Below are positions 48,234 to 59,389 of a DNA stretch of 64,000 bases, in pieces. Below the pieces are notes generated by a model that worked only from the letters and a program-made list of their open reading frames with translations, ran no database searches and had not been told where the DNA came from. A program made the translations under genes and the position numbers. Source of the stretch: Aculops lycopersici (taxonomy: Eukaryota > Arthropoda > Arachnida > Trombidiformes > Eriophyidae); contig WNKI01000001.1 of NCBI GenBank assembly GCA_015350385.1, positions 1,233,870 to 1,297,869 of the forward strand, read 5' to 3'. How positions within the stretch are numbered: the first letter of the stretch is position 1; every line of letters starts with the position of its first letter.

Positions 48234-51200
48234 TTTGGAATTCTTTGAGGTGGACATGCAAAGTGGTTGTGGTAGTCACTTGAATGACTTGAAAGTGGCT
48301 GGATCATTTCACGCCCTTCAAATTATCACATTGGTTCGGTGTTCTTGTTTCTCGTAGAGCTGCGGTTACGGTTGCTCTTGTTTCTCGCATAATGAGCCCG
48401 ACGAGGCGCAACCAAATCCCGACTGCGAAACTCTCAACTTAGAGATTGCGACGAGACAAGCGATACGGTTAGCCAATTTACGCGCTCGCACATCCAACCT
48501 ATCGAAAATCATCTTGCGATGCCCTTTTAGCTCCAAGTTCGAATGCATAGGCCCAGTATTGAATCTTACGCAAGACAGCTGATCTCTTTTTTGCTCGTCT
48601 GCTCGGGAGTTTATCAGCTCGTTTGGTGTGAGACTCTCATCGTCATCGGCGTTGCAAGTCGAGCAAATAATCCACTTATCTCGTGCTCCGTCGCCTTTGG
48701 TCAATCTGCTTGCTCTCACTCTCCTGCTCGCTCTCGTTTGCTTGATCTCAATAGGAAGTTTACTCTCACTCACTCACTCCCTCTCTTACTAAACAAGCAA
48801 AAATACACTTATGAATGAACGTGAACAGTTGATCTCCATTAACGAGAATCTCCGCCGTCCTCTTGTGTCGTCAGTCTGGCACTTTGCTCTTGTATCTCTT
48901 GACGCTCCAAGCTACTGGTCTTTATCTTGTGTATCATCTCCTCTCATTCTGGTGGCTGAATGCAAACCGACGACCACGACAACGAGAAATAATAATGTGT
49001 AACAAGTGAGCAGTCAACGAAGACAATCGCTTGTGGTGCGACTGTTCCACGGGCCACTGCTCTTTTGCTCGCCTCTAATGGACATCAAGAGTCACAAGTC
49101 ATCAAATTGAGCCAGCAAATCGAGTTGCTCTCTGTCTCTCTTCGTCCGCTGCACACAACAAACGCAAGCGAAGCGCACATCATAATCATAATCATAATAA
49201 GAATAGTTATAGTAATATTAATAGTAATTGTAATGATAATAACCATGATGATGATAATAGTGGACCACGAGGAGCGTGGGAGTAGCTAGCGCGCGCTTTC
49301 CAAGTTGCAATCTAACTTGGGCATCAAATTGTTGCCTTTTGCTCTTTTGCTCGCTCGCTTGCTTGTTTGTTGCCTCCTCCTACTCTCTCTCTCTCTCTCT
49401 CGGTCTCTCTCTTATTTGATGCCATCCTCATGGTCGCGCCTCAAGCTCCCTGCCCATCAAGTGGCCAGCAATCAAGTGAACCGAATGAACAACAATGGCA
49501 ACGAGAGCAACACGAGAAAAGTTTCTACATAACGACGATCAATTAATCCAAACAAGAGACTAGATTCTGGGAGTAACCATCAATCGATTGATTGAGTTTT
49601 GTTATGGTTCGGTGGAAATTGAAGTGTTAGTGCCAGAAGCAGAGGCAACAACAACTTGTTGCCAATTTAATGAACTCGGAGCGACTTTAAAGTTTGTTGC
49701 AGGTTTTGTGCTTGTTACTCTGGTGGCCGCCAGCTTGAACAGAACGACAAAACTCTGGATAGTTCGAGTAAGCCACAAGAGTTTTGTCAGTAGCAACAAC
49801 AACAACAACAACAATCAAGAGAAAACAAGTGGGAGCAAAAAACTTGAGCCACTAGTTTTATTTTGGTTTATTTTGTGCATAGAATAGAACCAATCGATCG
49901 CCTTTTTGAAGGTCAATATTGACTCTCGATACAACTTGTTGCAGCAGCTGCCGCCTCCACTTCTGATGCTGTCGCTTTAGGAGGCTTACTGTTGGTGTCA
50001 CCTCACTTCCTGGTTGTTTGTTGGAGTCGGCGCTTTCCAATCGCTTGTCTTTGAGTTTGAGTTGACAATGTCAACTTTCATTTCCTCATAACTGACACCA
50101 TGAGTTTTAACCTGTGCCACTTCACTCACACTCAAGTCAAAGGTTATGGGCATGCGAAAAGAACAAAGAAGCTGGAGCTGAGAGTGAGATGATTGATAGC
50201 CGCGTTGATTCTTCGCCTTGTAGTGGCAAATTTCTTGCCCCCTAAACTGAAGATGGTCGAAAAATTTCTCCTCCTTCTCTTGGGCTTCTTTCGGCTTTTA
50301 TGTTTTGAGCCTCAACTAGCCGACAAGTTTGAATTTACACAAATACATATTCCAAGAACTAAGCCGCCGTCGTCGTCGTCATCCGATGAGCAGCCAACTT
50401 CTAGTGGGGCTCTCGTCGCGAGCACATGCTCATTTGGTTGCGGTGGCTTATGGCATTTGAGTTACGCAACGTCGAGGGCGCAAATAGGAGGCAGGCCGCC
50501 AGATGTTTAGCTTCTTAACATAACTTTTACCAGTGAAAAGTACTAGGAAATAGCAAATGGCCTATGGAAAACAAGCCGAGCGTATGATGATACAATGAGC
50601 CTGTCGCCAGTAGCATTCTCATGGCAACAGCAACAGTAACAATCATGAGATTGACGGCGGCGCCTGATTATGATAATCCTAAGGCGCTGCTGCTTTCTAG
50701 TGGTTTTCTAATGGACTGGCAGCTAGAAGAGGGAGCGCAAATAGAGAGATGAAAGTTGGGTGGCGCCAGTGGAGGCTAACGCGCGCGTGATGAGCCAGTG
50801 GAAGTGATAAGTACAATTAGATTTACAACCAATCGACTGGCAAGATCTAGTTCTCATTGCGGATTGAGAGTTGAGTTTGGTCGTTCGAGATGAACTAGGA
50901 AAGTAATTACAAAATATGAGCAGCAACAACAACAACAACAACGAGCTGTGCCCCTTGGTTGATGTAAGCAAATCTCTTATCTCGCAACTCACAACAGCCG
51001 AACCAACACTTTGAGTACCACCACCACCACTACCCCAACCAGTACCTCTACCACCGACACCACCACCTCTACAAATCATATGGTTAGGCGCTCGAAACGA
51101 GCGAGTGCCGCAAAACTTGGCAAGCGCAACGGCGAGCCGCCGACACAGAAAACTGATAGTTTTGCCAAGCTCACAGTGTTGCTCGTTTTTGCTGCTCATA

Positions 51201-52136
51201 TCACAATTTTAATTGAGTTGAATGGCAATCATCTCGCTTCCCAGTTTTTGTTTTCGCCGCTTCTGCTTCTGCTTTCGATGGCTGGCATTCAGAATGCGAG
51301 AATGTTTTTCTAGTCGCCAGTCAGCCATTGAGTCGGTAAGCCAGTTAGCCAGTGGAAGTAACAACGAGTTAGTTTTCAATGTTTGCCATTGCAACTATCT
51401 AAACGCCAACTCGTTTTCCACTCTCCTCTCTTCTCCGCTAAACTTCTGTAAGCTTAGAGGAGAATTTTATGTTACGACTTGGGTCGCACAATTTGTGAAC
51501 ATATTTCTCCTGAATTTCAGCCAGCTAATGCTAATAAAACTCCTCTCCGACATCGTGACTCTTCGCCGCTTAGACCGCCTCCTACTCGTCGAGGATTTCC
51601 GCAGCTAGAGGCTGTGGCGAGATCCAATCCTATCCAAGATCATGGAGACGCTACAGGAACTAAGCGGACGTTTTGAGGCTAACCGCCGAGTGTATCCGCA
51701 TCCCTCCAGTTCCATTTGCACAAGTCGCAACGACTCGACGACATCCTTATTTTGTTAGTTGAGTTGAAAACTTGAGTTTCAAGTCAACTTGGCAACAAGA
51801 CTGTTACTTGAATCGAGATGTTTCTCTAGTCCAATTTTACCGTAACCAGCAACAGGAGCGAGCAAAGAGGAGATATTTTTATGAGTTTTTACATGCAGGT
51901 GCATAGTTAGCCAGCCAGCCAGCCAGCTAGTGGGTCGCGCCCTCGACTCGCATATCGCACATCCCTTGCCGGTCGGCGCATGCGGCGTCTCGCATTGCAT
52001 TTCGCGGTTGCCAGTCCTCCATATGACTATTAGTCGGTTCATGAGACTTAGAAAATGGGTTCGCGAAATGCTCGTTGTGGGCGCGCCAACTTCGCGACCA
52101 ATGGAACCACACGTGACGTTCAGTTTCGAACGCTTC

Positions 52137-52162
52137 AAAGTCAGTTGTTATTGACTGACTTT
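52137..52162. repeat. Hairpin, 9-bp arms, 8-base loop
   Basis: AAAGTCAGT (52137-52145) and ACTGACTTT (52154-52162) pair exactly. It is short enough to be coincidental. Confidence 0.45.
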
Positions 52163-53814
52163 AGTCGTAGTCGAGAGAGGAGGCCGCAACTGGAGCCAAT
52201 TAGCCGGGACATCAACGACCCGCTATTCGTGTTGGCCAACACAAACAAACGGAACTTCTTTTTAATGGTACAGCGAGCTAGAGTTTAGGGTCGGCGGCCA
52301 GATTTTACGGTTAGTTGATTAGTTATTTGTTGGTGCGTTATTTCGCCGTTTGTTGGCCAAGTGGAGTCTCCAAGTGAGGGGCAGCCAACAACCAGTGAGT
52401 AGAGTAGGCAACTGGGGCCAACCAATTTAGAAACAGGGGAGAAGCTTTGAGGTCGACTAACTAATAAGTGAAAGTTCATCATTGAAGAGGCGCGCGAGCC
52501 GCAGAGAGAGAGAGAGAGAGTCAATCAAGAGCGAGGGCCGGAAGTTGTTGTTGCGAGGACGTCGCCCATTGGTCGTCGAGTTGACGCAATTTTGTTGGAC
52601 GAGGAGCTGAAAAAGGAGGGAACGCGCAGCAACAGTTGTCATAGAAACAGGAGAAGCCGACGACGGATACAAAAGTTGCTACTTGCAAGTCATCCGGCGG
52701 CAGTGGTTGGTTTTGGTTGGCCATTTGAGCTGCGCTTTAGTCGCAATTTGCAAGCGTTGTTCAGTTGATTCGGCGAACGAGTGTAGGCAACAACCAAAAC
52801 CAATTACGAGATGTCCAGCTGCTGGATCAACCACCACCTCTGCCACCAACATCGGCGACTTGTTGATGCCGATCCGCTCATTTGAAAGCAGCAGACTGCG
52901 GTGAGCGCATACAAAGAGCAGCAACACACAGCAGCGCGACACTCACTCACACAGACGAGCAGTCGTCATATCGCATTCAGCTTCTGTGTGCTAGAGTGTG
53001 AGTTAGTCCGAGTCTGACTGGCAGTGAGGTTAGGTTAGTGAGCGAGAGAGAGCGAGAGAGAGCGACTCACACACAGAGGACCAGCATAAGCGGCCGCCGC
53101 CACCAGGTAGATTCAATTGCTCCTTTTGCAATCAACGAAACGATCGACAAGTTTCAGTTGCGTCAGCCACATTGTTAGTCGAGCGTCCACTTCCGTCGGC
53201 AAATAATAAATAATATCGCCATCAATCAGTCAGCTACACTGGCCACCATAGCAAAGTGGTTGCCGTGCACTTCAGTCAAAAGCAAAAGACCAAAGTTAAT
53301 ACTTCAACGAAAAGCAGCAACAAAACTAGCAGCCGGCATCAGTAAGATATCACGCAATTGAAGTAGCAGATTGGAACTAGTGGCTGCTGGGGCAGCGTTG
53401 ATATTAGTTGTACCAGTGATAGTGGAAACATTATCCTTATCGGTATCACTAGTCATTAGTTATTAGTTTCTCCATCTATCTATCTATCTGTCCGTCTATC
53501 GCTCCCTCTCATTGCCGGCGATAAAGATTGTGTGACTCAGGTTGACATTCAAACGACGACGACGACGACTAGCTTACTAGATCGTTTCAGCGAAGATAGA
53601 GGATAGTTTTCTTGTTAAGTATTTAGTTGCTCGTAGAGGAGAGTACTTACGTTTTTACCCTAAACACTAAGCAAGCACAATCGACAATGACCAAGATCGA
53701 TTTGGAACTTTCAAACCGAAATGCAGCATCATTAGCCGAATAGAGGTGAAGAAACGACAAGACCTTTGGAGCTAAACACCGAAACGAGTGTCTTTCTCCC
53801 ATCAAGCGCGTTGA

Positions 53815-56316
53815 ATGCACAAAGTTCAAGCAACAAACTCTGTTTCGAATGAGAAAACCCACGAGTTGAGACAGAGAGCAAGTTTTGTCACTAAGAAATT
53901 GCAAGAATCTAACCACCGGAAGATAATAATGTTTAATAGAGGTAACAGTGCAGCAGAGGAGGCCTACATATTGAATGGCAAAAATTCAACAAGCACCAAG
54001 AGCAATAACCATGACATTATCAATAGTATTGACGCAGAAGAGCAGGACCTTGATAGAGACCAGGAGCGCGAGCGATTTCTAGCCCGTGGCACAAACTTGA
54101 ACTCCACTTCCGGCTCGCGAACTACGGCTTCCGTTGGCTCACTCGGTAATAAGTCGACGACAAAAATGATGCCATCAACGTTGTCGTCGGTGAGCAAGCG
54201 GAAGGCCAAGTTGGCGCGAGAGGAAACCATGGACTACGATTATGACCCGGCCGGTTCCGTTCATATCAATAGTAATAGCAATTATAAACATAATAGCAAC
54301 AACAATAACAACAGTAGCAACAACAACAATAGCAACACAACCACCTGTTTGGGCTTCCTCAAGAAGAAGCGCATTTTTATCCCACTGATTCTAATCTCAT
54401 GCATTGCAGCCATTTATTGTGTCCCCTACATCGAAATTGAGCCTCGGATTCCCAAAAAACTGCCCAACATTCCGTTCAATTTTCAAGAGGGTCCGTTGCG
54501 AGCTAGCACCTTCAGTTCCTTTAAAGTGGATAGAATGTTTCAAGACCAAATTCGAGGGCCCGAATCGTTGGCCTTCGATTCGTCGGGCAATATGTATCTA
54601 GCGATTGAAGGAGGGTTTATACTCTATGTCCATCTAAATAGGAGCTCGCCTTTACGCAGAGCCTATTACGAGTTGCCCCAGAATCAAGGATCAATACAAG
54701 GCTTAACTGGAACACAATCGGATCAGATTTCGGTGGATGATGTGTTGAATCAAATAGTCAAAATTGCAGAATTAAACGGGATCAAGCAAGTGCCATACTA
54801 CGAGAAACAAGGCAAGCGAAAGGCGAGGGGTCAGTACGAGACGGTGGGCGCCTGGCGCCGAGAGTGTGATTTGGACGAGAAGATTTATGGCCAAAATTTG
54901 TTTACAGGTGGCTTACAACCAACTCAAGGTCAGTCAGTTGCGAGTTCCAGTAATGAGATTGATCCTGAAGCTAGAAAATTCAAGTCCCATGTATACCTTT
55001 CAAGATGCTCCAAGCCATTGGGTATTCGACTGAGTCCAGACGAGAGTTACCTGTATGTCGTCGACACATTGAGTGGACTGTATCGTATTAGTCTCAAGAT
55101 GGCCGAGCGGCCATATTCAACCCAACGTTTGGTTAGTCGAATAGTTGATTTCAAACCTGGCAAAAACCAATTGCTGCCTGTTATACAATTAGATCGAGTT
55201 CCTAGCGGTGGCAAATCGAATAATCTAGAGCAAACAGCCACAACTCCAGTGCCCACCACGACACTAAGCTCGCTTGAGGCAACCGGTGGTAGCACTATAA
55301 AGCAGCAATTGGCTCCGCCAACAACAAGGGCATATCTAAACATTTCCCTGAAGGCCATCGACGATTTGGTAATTGATTATGGAGCCGGATATAATGGCGG
55401 CGATTTGATTTACATGACTCTAGCTAGCCAAAATTGGATGGCATTGAGTTATATCTACGATTTAATGGAGGGCCGACCTTCGGGTGCAGTGTTGCGTTAC
55501 GATAGTGGATTGAATCAACTCAGTATCATGGATCCGATTCGACTTGCTGAGGTTAGAACTTCCGTTAATGAGCTGGAAAACTTGTCCTCTCGACTATACA
55601 CAAAGGTTAATGAGAGTTCCGATGATCCGTACATGGGAATAGGAGCGCCACGTCTGGATGAAAATGATGTTTTCGATACAAGGCCATTGCATTTTCCCAA
55701 TGGAATCGAGCTTACAGACGACCGTCAAGCCATATTAATAGCAGATACCTCGAATAAGCGAATCATCAAACATTATGTTCGCGGACCACGAAGGGGAACC
55801 AGCGATTTATGGGCATGGACTCCAATGATACCTGACAATATCAGGAGGGGTCTGGATAAGAGTCAAGAGACCTATTGGGTTGTTGGCTGTGGCCACGACA
55901 CGACAGATGTGGTCGACCCTCTAGTGTTGCTAAACAACTGGCCGAGAGTTAGAAAGTTTCTATTAAAGAACATCTATCTCATAGGCTATCTAGTCGAAAT
56001 GTTTGGCAAACACGTGTTGCGCTCCAATAGGGTTCGCGATTTTGGTTACTCCTTCAAGATCGGAAACTCAATGTGCGAATCCTTCTGTCCCGGAATGATG
56101 ATTCTACAGTACAACAAATATGGTGACATTATGAGAAGTATACATGGTAAAGAATTTCCAAATGATCTCGCGTATTACAGTCAGGTGAATGAGGTGCTTG
56201 ATCCCATAACTAAAGAGCAGATCCTTTACCTGGGCTCGCCAAGTTATAATTATATTACGAAGTTGGTTCTCCCACAAGACGTACACCCGTCGTATAATGC
56301 TTGGGATTCAATTTAA
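53815..56316 (+). CDS. APMAP: APMAP/hemomucin-like strictosidine-synthase-fold membrane protein
   Basis: The 833-residue type II membrane protein has a C-terminal six-bladed propeller of the strictosidine synthase-like/SMP-30 fold. The basic N-terminal region is disordered and N/S/T-rich. A hydrophobic anchor (FIPLILISCIAAIYCVPYI) lies near residues 185-205. Propeller motifs follow: GPESLAFDSSGNMYLAIEGG (about 249), LGIRLSPDESYLYVVDTLSGL (about 404), HFPNGIEL and ILIADTSNKRI (about 626), then a region with PDNIRRG. APMAP has arylesterase-like activity; hemomucin is the insect homologue. Inserts enlarge several blade loops, including a T/P-rich one near 470-500. The frame is open from ATG 53815; Met39 (53929) is an alternative start. 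AATAAA lies 10 bases past the stop (56326-56331). Confidence 0.92.
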   Translation: MHKVQATNSVSNEKTHELRQRASFVTKKLQESNHRKIIMFNRGNSAAEEAYILNGKNSTSTKSNNHDIINSIDAEEQDLDRDQERERFLARGTNLNSTSGSRTTASVGSLGNKSTTKMMPSTLSSVSKRKAKLAREETMDYDYDPAGSVHINSNSNYKHNSNNNNNSSNNNNSNTTTCLGFLKKKRIFIPLILISCIAAIYCVPYIEIEPRIPKKLPNIPFNFQEGPLRASTFSSFKVDRMFQDQIRGPESLAFDSSGNMYLAIEGGFILYVHLNRSSPLRRAYYELPQNQGSIQGLTGTQSDQISVDDVLNQIVKIAELNGIKQVPYYEKQGKRKARGQYETVGAWRRECDLDEKIYGQNLFTGGLQPTQGQSVASSSNEIDPEARKFKSHVYLSRCSKPLGIRLSPDESYLYVVDTLSGLYRISLKMAERPYSTQRLVSRIVDFKPGKNQLLPVIQLDRVPSGGKSNNLEQTATTPVPTTTLSSLEATGGSTIKQQLAPPTTRAYLNISLKAIDDLVIDYGAGYNGGDLIYMTLASQNWMALSYIYDLMEGRPSGAVLRYDSGLNQLSIMDPIRLAEVRTSVNELENLSSRLYTKVNESSDDPYMGIGAPRLDENDVFDTRPLHFPNGIELTDDRQAILIADTSNKRIIKHYVRGPRRGTSDLWAWTPMIPDNIRRGLDKSQETYWVVGCGHDTTDVVDPLVLLNNWPRVRKFLLKNIYLIGYLVEMFGKHVLRSNRVRDFGYSFKIGNSMCESFCPGMMILQYNKYGDIMRSIHGKEFPNDLAYYSQVNEVLDPITKEQILYLGSPSYNYITKLVLPQDVHPSYNAWDSI

Positions 56317-56394
56317 GTTTAATCAAATAAAATTTTAAATTCAAATCTAGATGAATGATTGATTGTGTTTAATTTTGCAACTTAATTTAGGAAA
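56317..56394. terminator. 78-bp convergent 3' end APMAP / SUFU
   Basis: The plus-strand AATAAA (56326-56331) and a minus-strand ATTAAA (56368-56373) lie only about 40 bp apart. Cleavage of both transcripts within the usual 10-30 bases would make their 3' ends meet or overlap. It is a motif-only call. Confidence 0.55.
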
Positions 56395-58074
56395 TCAGTC
56401 GTCGAGCAAATCGTCTACAACTGTCAAGTAAAGCTTGTGTTCTTGCCATGAGAGATTTTTTGGTAAATTTGGCTCATCTTCTTTAAGGATAACCTCCAGG
56501 TCTCTGATCATATTTTGAAGTAAAGCCTCTGATATGCACAAGTAGATTTCCTCAGGGTCTTTGTCGATCTTGACAAAGGGTTTTTTGACACTCACAGGAC
56601 TCTTTTCTAAACTAGGCGAGCCCTCGATGATGAAGGCGGTCCACAGGTGGTCTGAGGTTAGCAAGAAGTATTTACCTCTGGATAGTCTGTACTTGAGCAT
56701 AGTTAGTAGATTCTTGGCATCATCACAGCTGAGCAATAGATAAAGAGAGTCAATTTGTTTCTGTTCATCTAGATTGCTCGTCTTAATATCCCGTTCCGTA
56801 TCAAGCTTCAGGTGGGATATATTACTTGTCATGCTAAGAAAACTTTTGTTGTTTGTTTTGGTCCTTTCATTCTTGAAATCATCATCATTAGATCTCTTGT
56901 TCTGGCCCGACTTATTGATTGAACGCAGATTACCTCTTTCTACTCCTTTGGATACAGCTCCACCATACATCCAATTACTGTCCAATGGAACCTCTTCGTC
57001 TTCGATTTCATCACAGTCTTTATAAACGTCAATTCTGACCTCATCGTCGTTTATATCTTCCGGTTCGGTTGAATGGCTTGGAGAATCGGCCTCTTCATCA
57101 TAGATACTATCACCAGTTCCTGCATCCTCAACCGATTTAAACCATTCGGGCAAACTGGAGCTGGCACTATATTTGATGTACATGGCAATAGTATCGCTAC
57201 CCGACTCTTTACTTCCCTGTTCTATCATCTTCTTATGCGATCCATCCAACTCTAGAAGATTATACTCTCGACTCATATCTGTGACAAGTAACTCGCCACC
57301 AGTTTCCATATGGTTTCGCATGAGCCTCAATATACCTTCAGAGCTCCATTTTCTTGCTAACTGTAGCTCCTCTTCGTGCAAACCAACAAGTTGTATGAAA
57401 TTCAAACTACCTCTTATTGTAGTCATCTTTGGCAAAGTTCGATCTTCGGTTAGTATGATATGGACGATGGGTGGGTCATCATCGTCGGGGTCGAGCCATT
57501 CAGATAGTTGAATTCTATCACCAGGACTAAGATTTCTATTCTGTGGATTTTGATACAAAAACTTGGCCATCTTCTGTAGAATATTGGAGGCCGGCCATTT
57601 AGGAGGCTCACTAGACCAATCCTCGTCTTTCAAGCACTTGAGTCTAAAAGTGAGCTCGAATCCGAAACCACTATTGCCATCCTGGAGCGGGAATCGGTGA
57701 GGTATACGTTCAACTTGCTTGTCATACTCTTCACTCTTCTTTCTCATTATTTCATCATACCTGTAGAACAGGCAAGCACCTGTGAGATCTGAGAGGCCGA
57801 AACCAATATAATGCCAATGCCTGGGTATTTTCCTCGAGAAGTCTCCCTCATTCTTGAATACATAGACGTGATCCAGGTAGATGGGATGCTGCTTTGGATC
57901 TAAGTCCAGCCTTATGGGAGTTTGTTTGGGGTAGAATTTTTGTATGTGCATGAGAATAATGCTCGAGATGTCCAATGGCTGTGGTGGTGTGGGATATGTT
58001 GGGTTGACTAAACCACCTTGATCCTGATACAAATTTGGAAATAGATTGTATAGAAGGTTAAGGCTGGAAAGCAT
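56395..58074 (-). CDS. SUFU: Suppressor of fused (Hedgehog pathway repressor)
   Basis: The 559-residue orthologue of SUFU binds and retains Gli/Ci transcription factors in the cytoplasm, repressing Hedgehog output. N-terminal domain motifs are clear: the IPRHWHYIGFGLSDL block (about 84-98), SGFGFELTFRLK (about 137), then LNFIQLVGLHEEEL and WSSEGILRLMR, and LLVTDMSRE. An insert of about 20 charged residues (MRKKSEEYDKQVE) precedes SGFGFEL, and a disordered D/E-rich then S/N/K-rich stretch of about 130 residues (315-445) joins to the C-terminal domain (LLLSCDDAKNLLTML to LSWQEHKLYLTVV), which matches SUFU. The start ATG at 58074 gives an N-terminus near usual length. It is transcribed divergently from TAF8. 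Confidence 0.95.
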   Translation of the reverse strand: MLSSLNLLYNLFPNLYQDQGGLVNPTYPTPPQPLDISSIILMHIQKFYPKQTPIRLDLDPKQHPIYLDHVYVFKNEGDFSRKIPRHWHYIGFGLSDLTGACLFYRYDEIMRKKSEEYDKQVERIPHRFPLQDGNSGFGFELTFRLKCLKDEDWSSEPPKWPASNILQKMAKFLYQNPQNRNLSPGDRIQLSEWLDPDDDDPPIVHIILTEDRTLPKMTTIRGSLNFIQLVGLHEEELQLARKWSSEGILRLMRNHMETGGELLVTDMSREYNLLELDGSHKKMIEQGSKESGSDTIAMYIKYSASSSLPEWFKSVEDAGTGDSIYDEEADSPSHSTEPEDINDDEVRIDVYKDCDEIEDEEVPLDSNWMYGGAVSKGVERGNLRSINKSGQNKRSNDDDFKNERTKTNNKSFLSMTSNISHLKLDTERDIKTSNLDEQKQIDSLYLLLSCDDAKNLLTMLKYRLSRGKYFLLTSDHLWTAFIIEGSPSLEKSPVSVKKPFVKIDKDPEEIYLCISEALLQNMIRDLEVILKEDEPNLPKNLSWQEHKLYLTVVDDLLDD

Positions 58075-58619
58075 TTTGAATTTTGATTAATATTTGATGT
58101 CAGTTGCAATTCTTAATTTGTTGTTAACCTGCCAATCAAACTCGTTAAGACTACCCTCAATTCGTTTAGTTACAAGTTATTGAATTTCAAACATCTGGAA
58201 TCTGTCCTCCTTGGACTGCCTCAGTGGAAGCTGATATTGATGGATTATTGAGAGAGATATTCATTACAGATTGAATAAATAAATGAAATAAAATTTTCAA
58301 ATCTGCGGCCTCTTTGCTACAGGTGTTCTAACATTCGAACTTTCATCATAACGAGGATCGGCTCATTCGAACTGACCAATGGGAAGTTCCAATCGCGTGT
58401 TCTTGTTCGCAGTGACCGTTCAGCGAACAAAAACAACGAATCAGGTCGAACAGCTGACAATTTTTGGCTGCAGCACAAGCGCGGCTTTCTCGCATCCACT
58501 TTAGGATACTGAAGCGGGTAACTCATTCAGAGTTTCAACTAACAAGTATCTTAATTTTAATAGGAAGGATTATTACAAGCTTAAATTAATTCATATTATT
58601 ACATATCATTATCCACAGG
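58075..58619. promoter_or_regulatory. Bidirectional promoter region SUFU / TAF8
   Basis: SUFU and TAF8 diverge from this 545-bp interval. A 7-bp dyad (TGTTCGC / GCGAACA) lies near 58408-58434. There is no coding sequence, and core promoter elements are not clear. Confidence 0.5.
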
Positions 58620-59282
58620 ATGGCACAAGCAAGACGCCGTGCTTTGACGCTTGCAGTGTGTGCCTGTTGTCATGAGGCTGGATTCACAACAACCGAGGAA
58701 TCGGTTACTGAAATACTCACTGTGATGTTACAATCTATTATTACAGAGGCTGGCAAAGGATCTCAAGCTCTAGCGGAACACAATGGTCGTGTGGAAGTGA
58801 CACCAGAAGATGTGCTCTTGGCGCTGATCGATATGGGGATCAATATTGACTCGTTATTAGAATATGGACAACGTAGAAACCTCATACGCATCCCTGCTCC
58901 AGGACGCGAGCAACCCCAACGAAAAGCAACCCTATTACAAACTGGCCAAACAAGACCTCTACCCTCACACATACCAAACCACTTTCCACCCTTTCCAGAT
59001 CCACACACTTATATTAGAACTACCACCCATCGACAGCCTGTTTCGGAATACGAGGCAATAAGGGAGCGAGCTGCAACCCAGAAGAGGGATTTGGAGAGAG
59101 CTCTCACCCGGTTCATGGCCAAGACTTGTGAGTCCGATCCAGAGCATAGTTTATTCGGCCAAAACTCCAGTTTAAACAAATACTTCCCCCTAGTCTCCAT
59201 ACAACCTTCGCCGCTATCATTCATGAGTGCTCTCGTACCGAAAGATCAAATTTTTGACGATAGTGATGATAATGAGTCATAA
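58620..59282 (+). CDS. TAF8: TAF8 subunit of TFIID
   Basis: The 220-residue orthologue of TAF8 pairs with TAF10 through an N-terminal histone fold and joins TFIID. The histone fold covers residues 1 to about 80 (ARRRALTLAV, TEILTVMLQSII, EDVLLALIDMGI). The conserved proline-rich TAF8 block follows (HIPNHFPPFPDPHTYI, about 115-131) and the helix RERAATQKRDLERALTRFMA (about 147-166). The ATG at 58620 is the first in frame. The protein stops about 90 residues shorter than human TAF8 (310 residues) and lacks its basic C-terminal nuclear localisation signal; the C-terminus here is acidic. Nuclear import through TAF10 or another partner is a possible reason, but untested. Confidence 0.95.
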   Translation: MAQARRRALTLAVCACCHEAGFTTTEESVTEILTVMLQSIITEAGKGSQALAEHNGRVEVTPEDVLLALIDMGINIDSLLEYGQRRNLIRIPAPGREQPQRKATLLQTGQTRPLPSHIPNHFPPFPDPHTYIRTTTHRQPVSEYEAIRERAATQKRDLERALTRFMAKTCESDPEHSLFGQNSSLNKYFPLVSIQPSPLSFMSALVPKDQIFDDSDDNES

Positions 59283-59389
59283 TATTCAAATAGGATTTTA
59301 AAAAAGTAATGTAATAAGTAATTGTGGAGGTAGAGATCCAAAACAGATGTATCGACTGGCCCACCAGGTTGACATACCCATCTTTACAG

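Larger units (their letters stand above)
45883..53814. promoter_or_regulatory. 7.9-kb gene-free tract upstream of the APMAP-like gene
   Basis: No supportable gene is found here; the abundant short frames are GC-rich or low-complexity and occur as mirrored pairs on both strands. Notable contents: AATAAA at 46251-46256 (possible LARGE signal), TTCAGT hexamers at 46771-46800, a CTT run of about 19 copies at 47471-47528, an 11-bp-arm hairpin at 48209-48233, AT-rich ATA/AAT repeats near 49185-49260, CT runs near 49384-49400, CCAG repeats near 51911-51926, a 9-bp-arm hairpin at 52137-52162, GA runs near 52506-52520 and CTAT repeats near 53474-53488. Upstream regulatory DNA, untranslated exons and introns of the APMAP-like gene are likely, but none can be delimited. 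Confidence 0.5.

Noticed and set aside
53028..53038. GGTTAGGTTAG resembling the arthropod TTAGG telomere repeat
   Set aside because: Only two copies, inside non-coding simple sequence; not telomeric.
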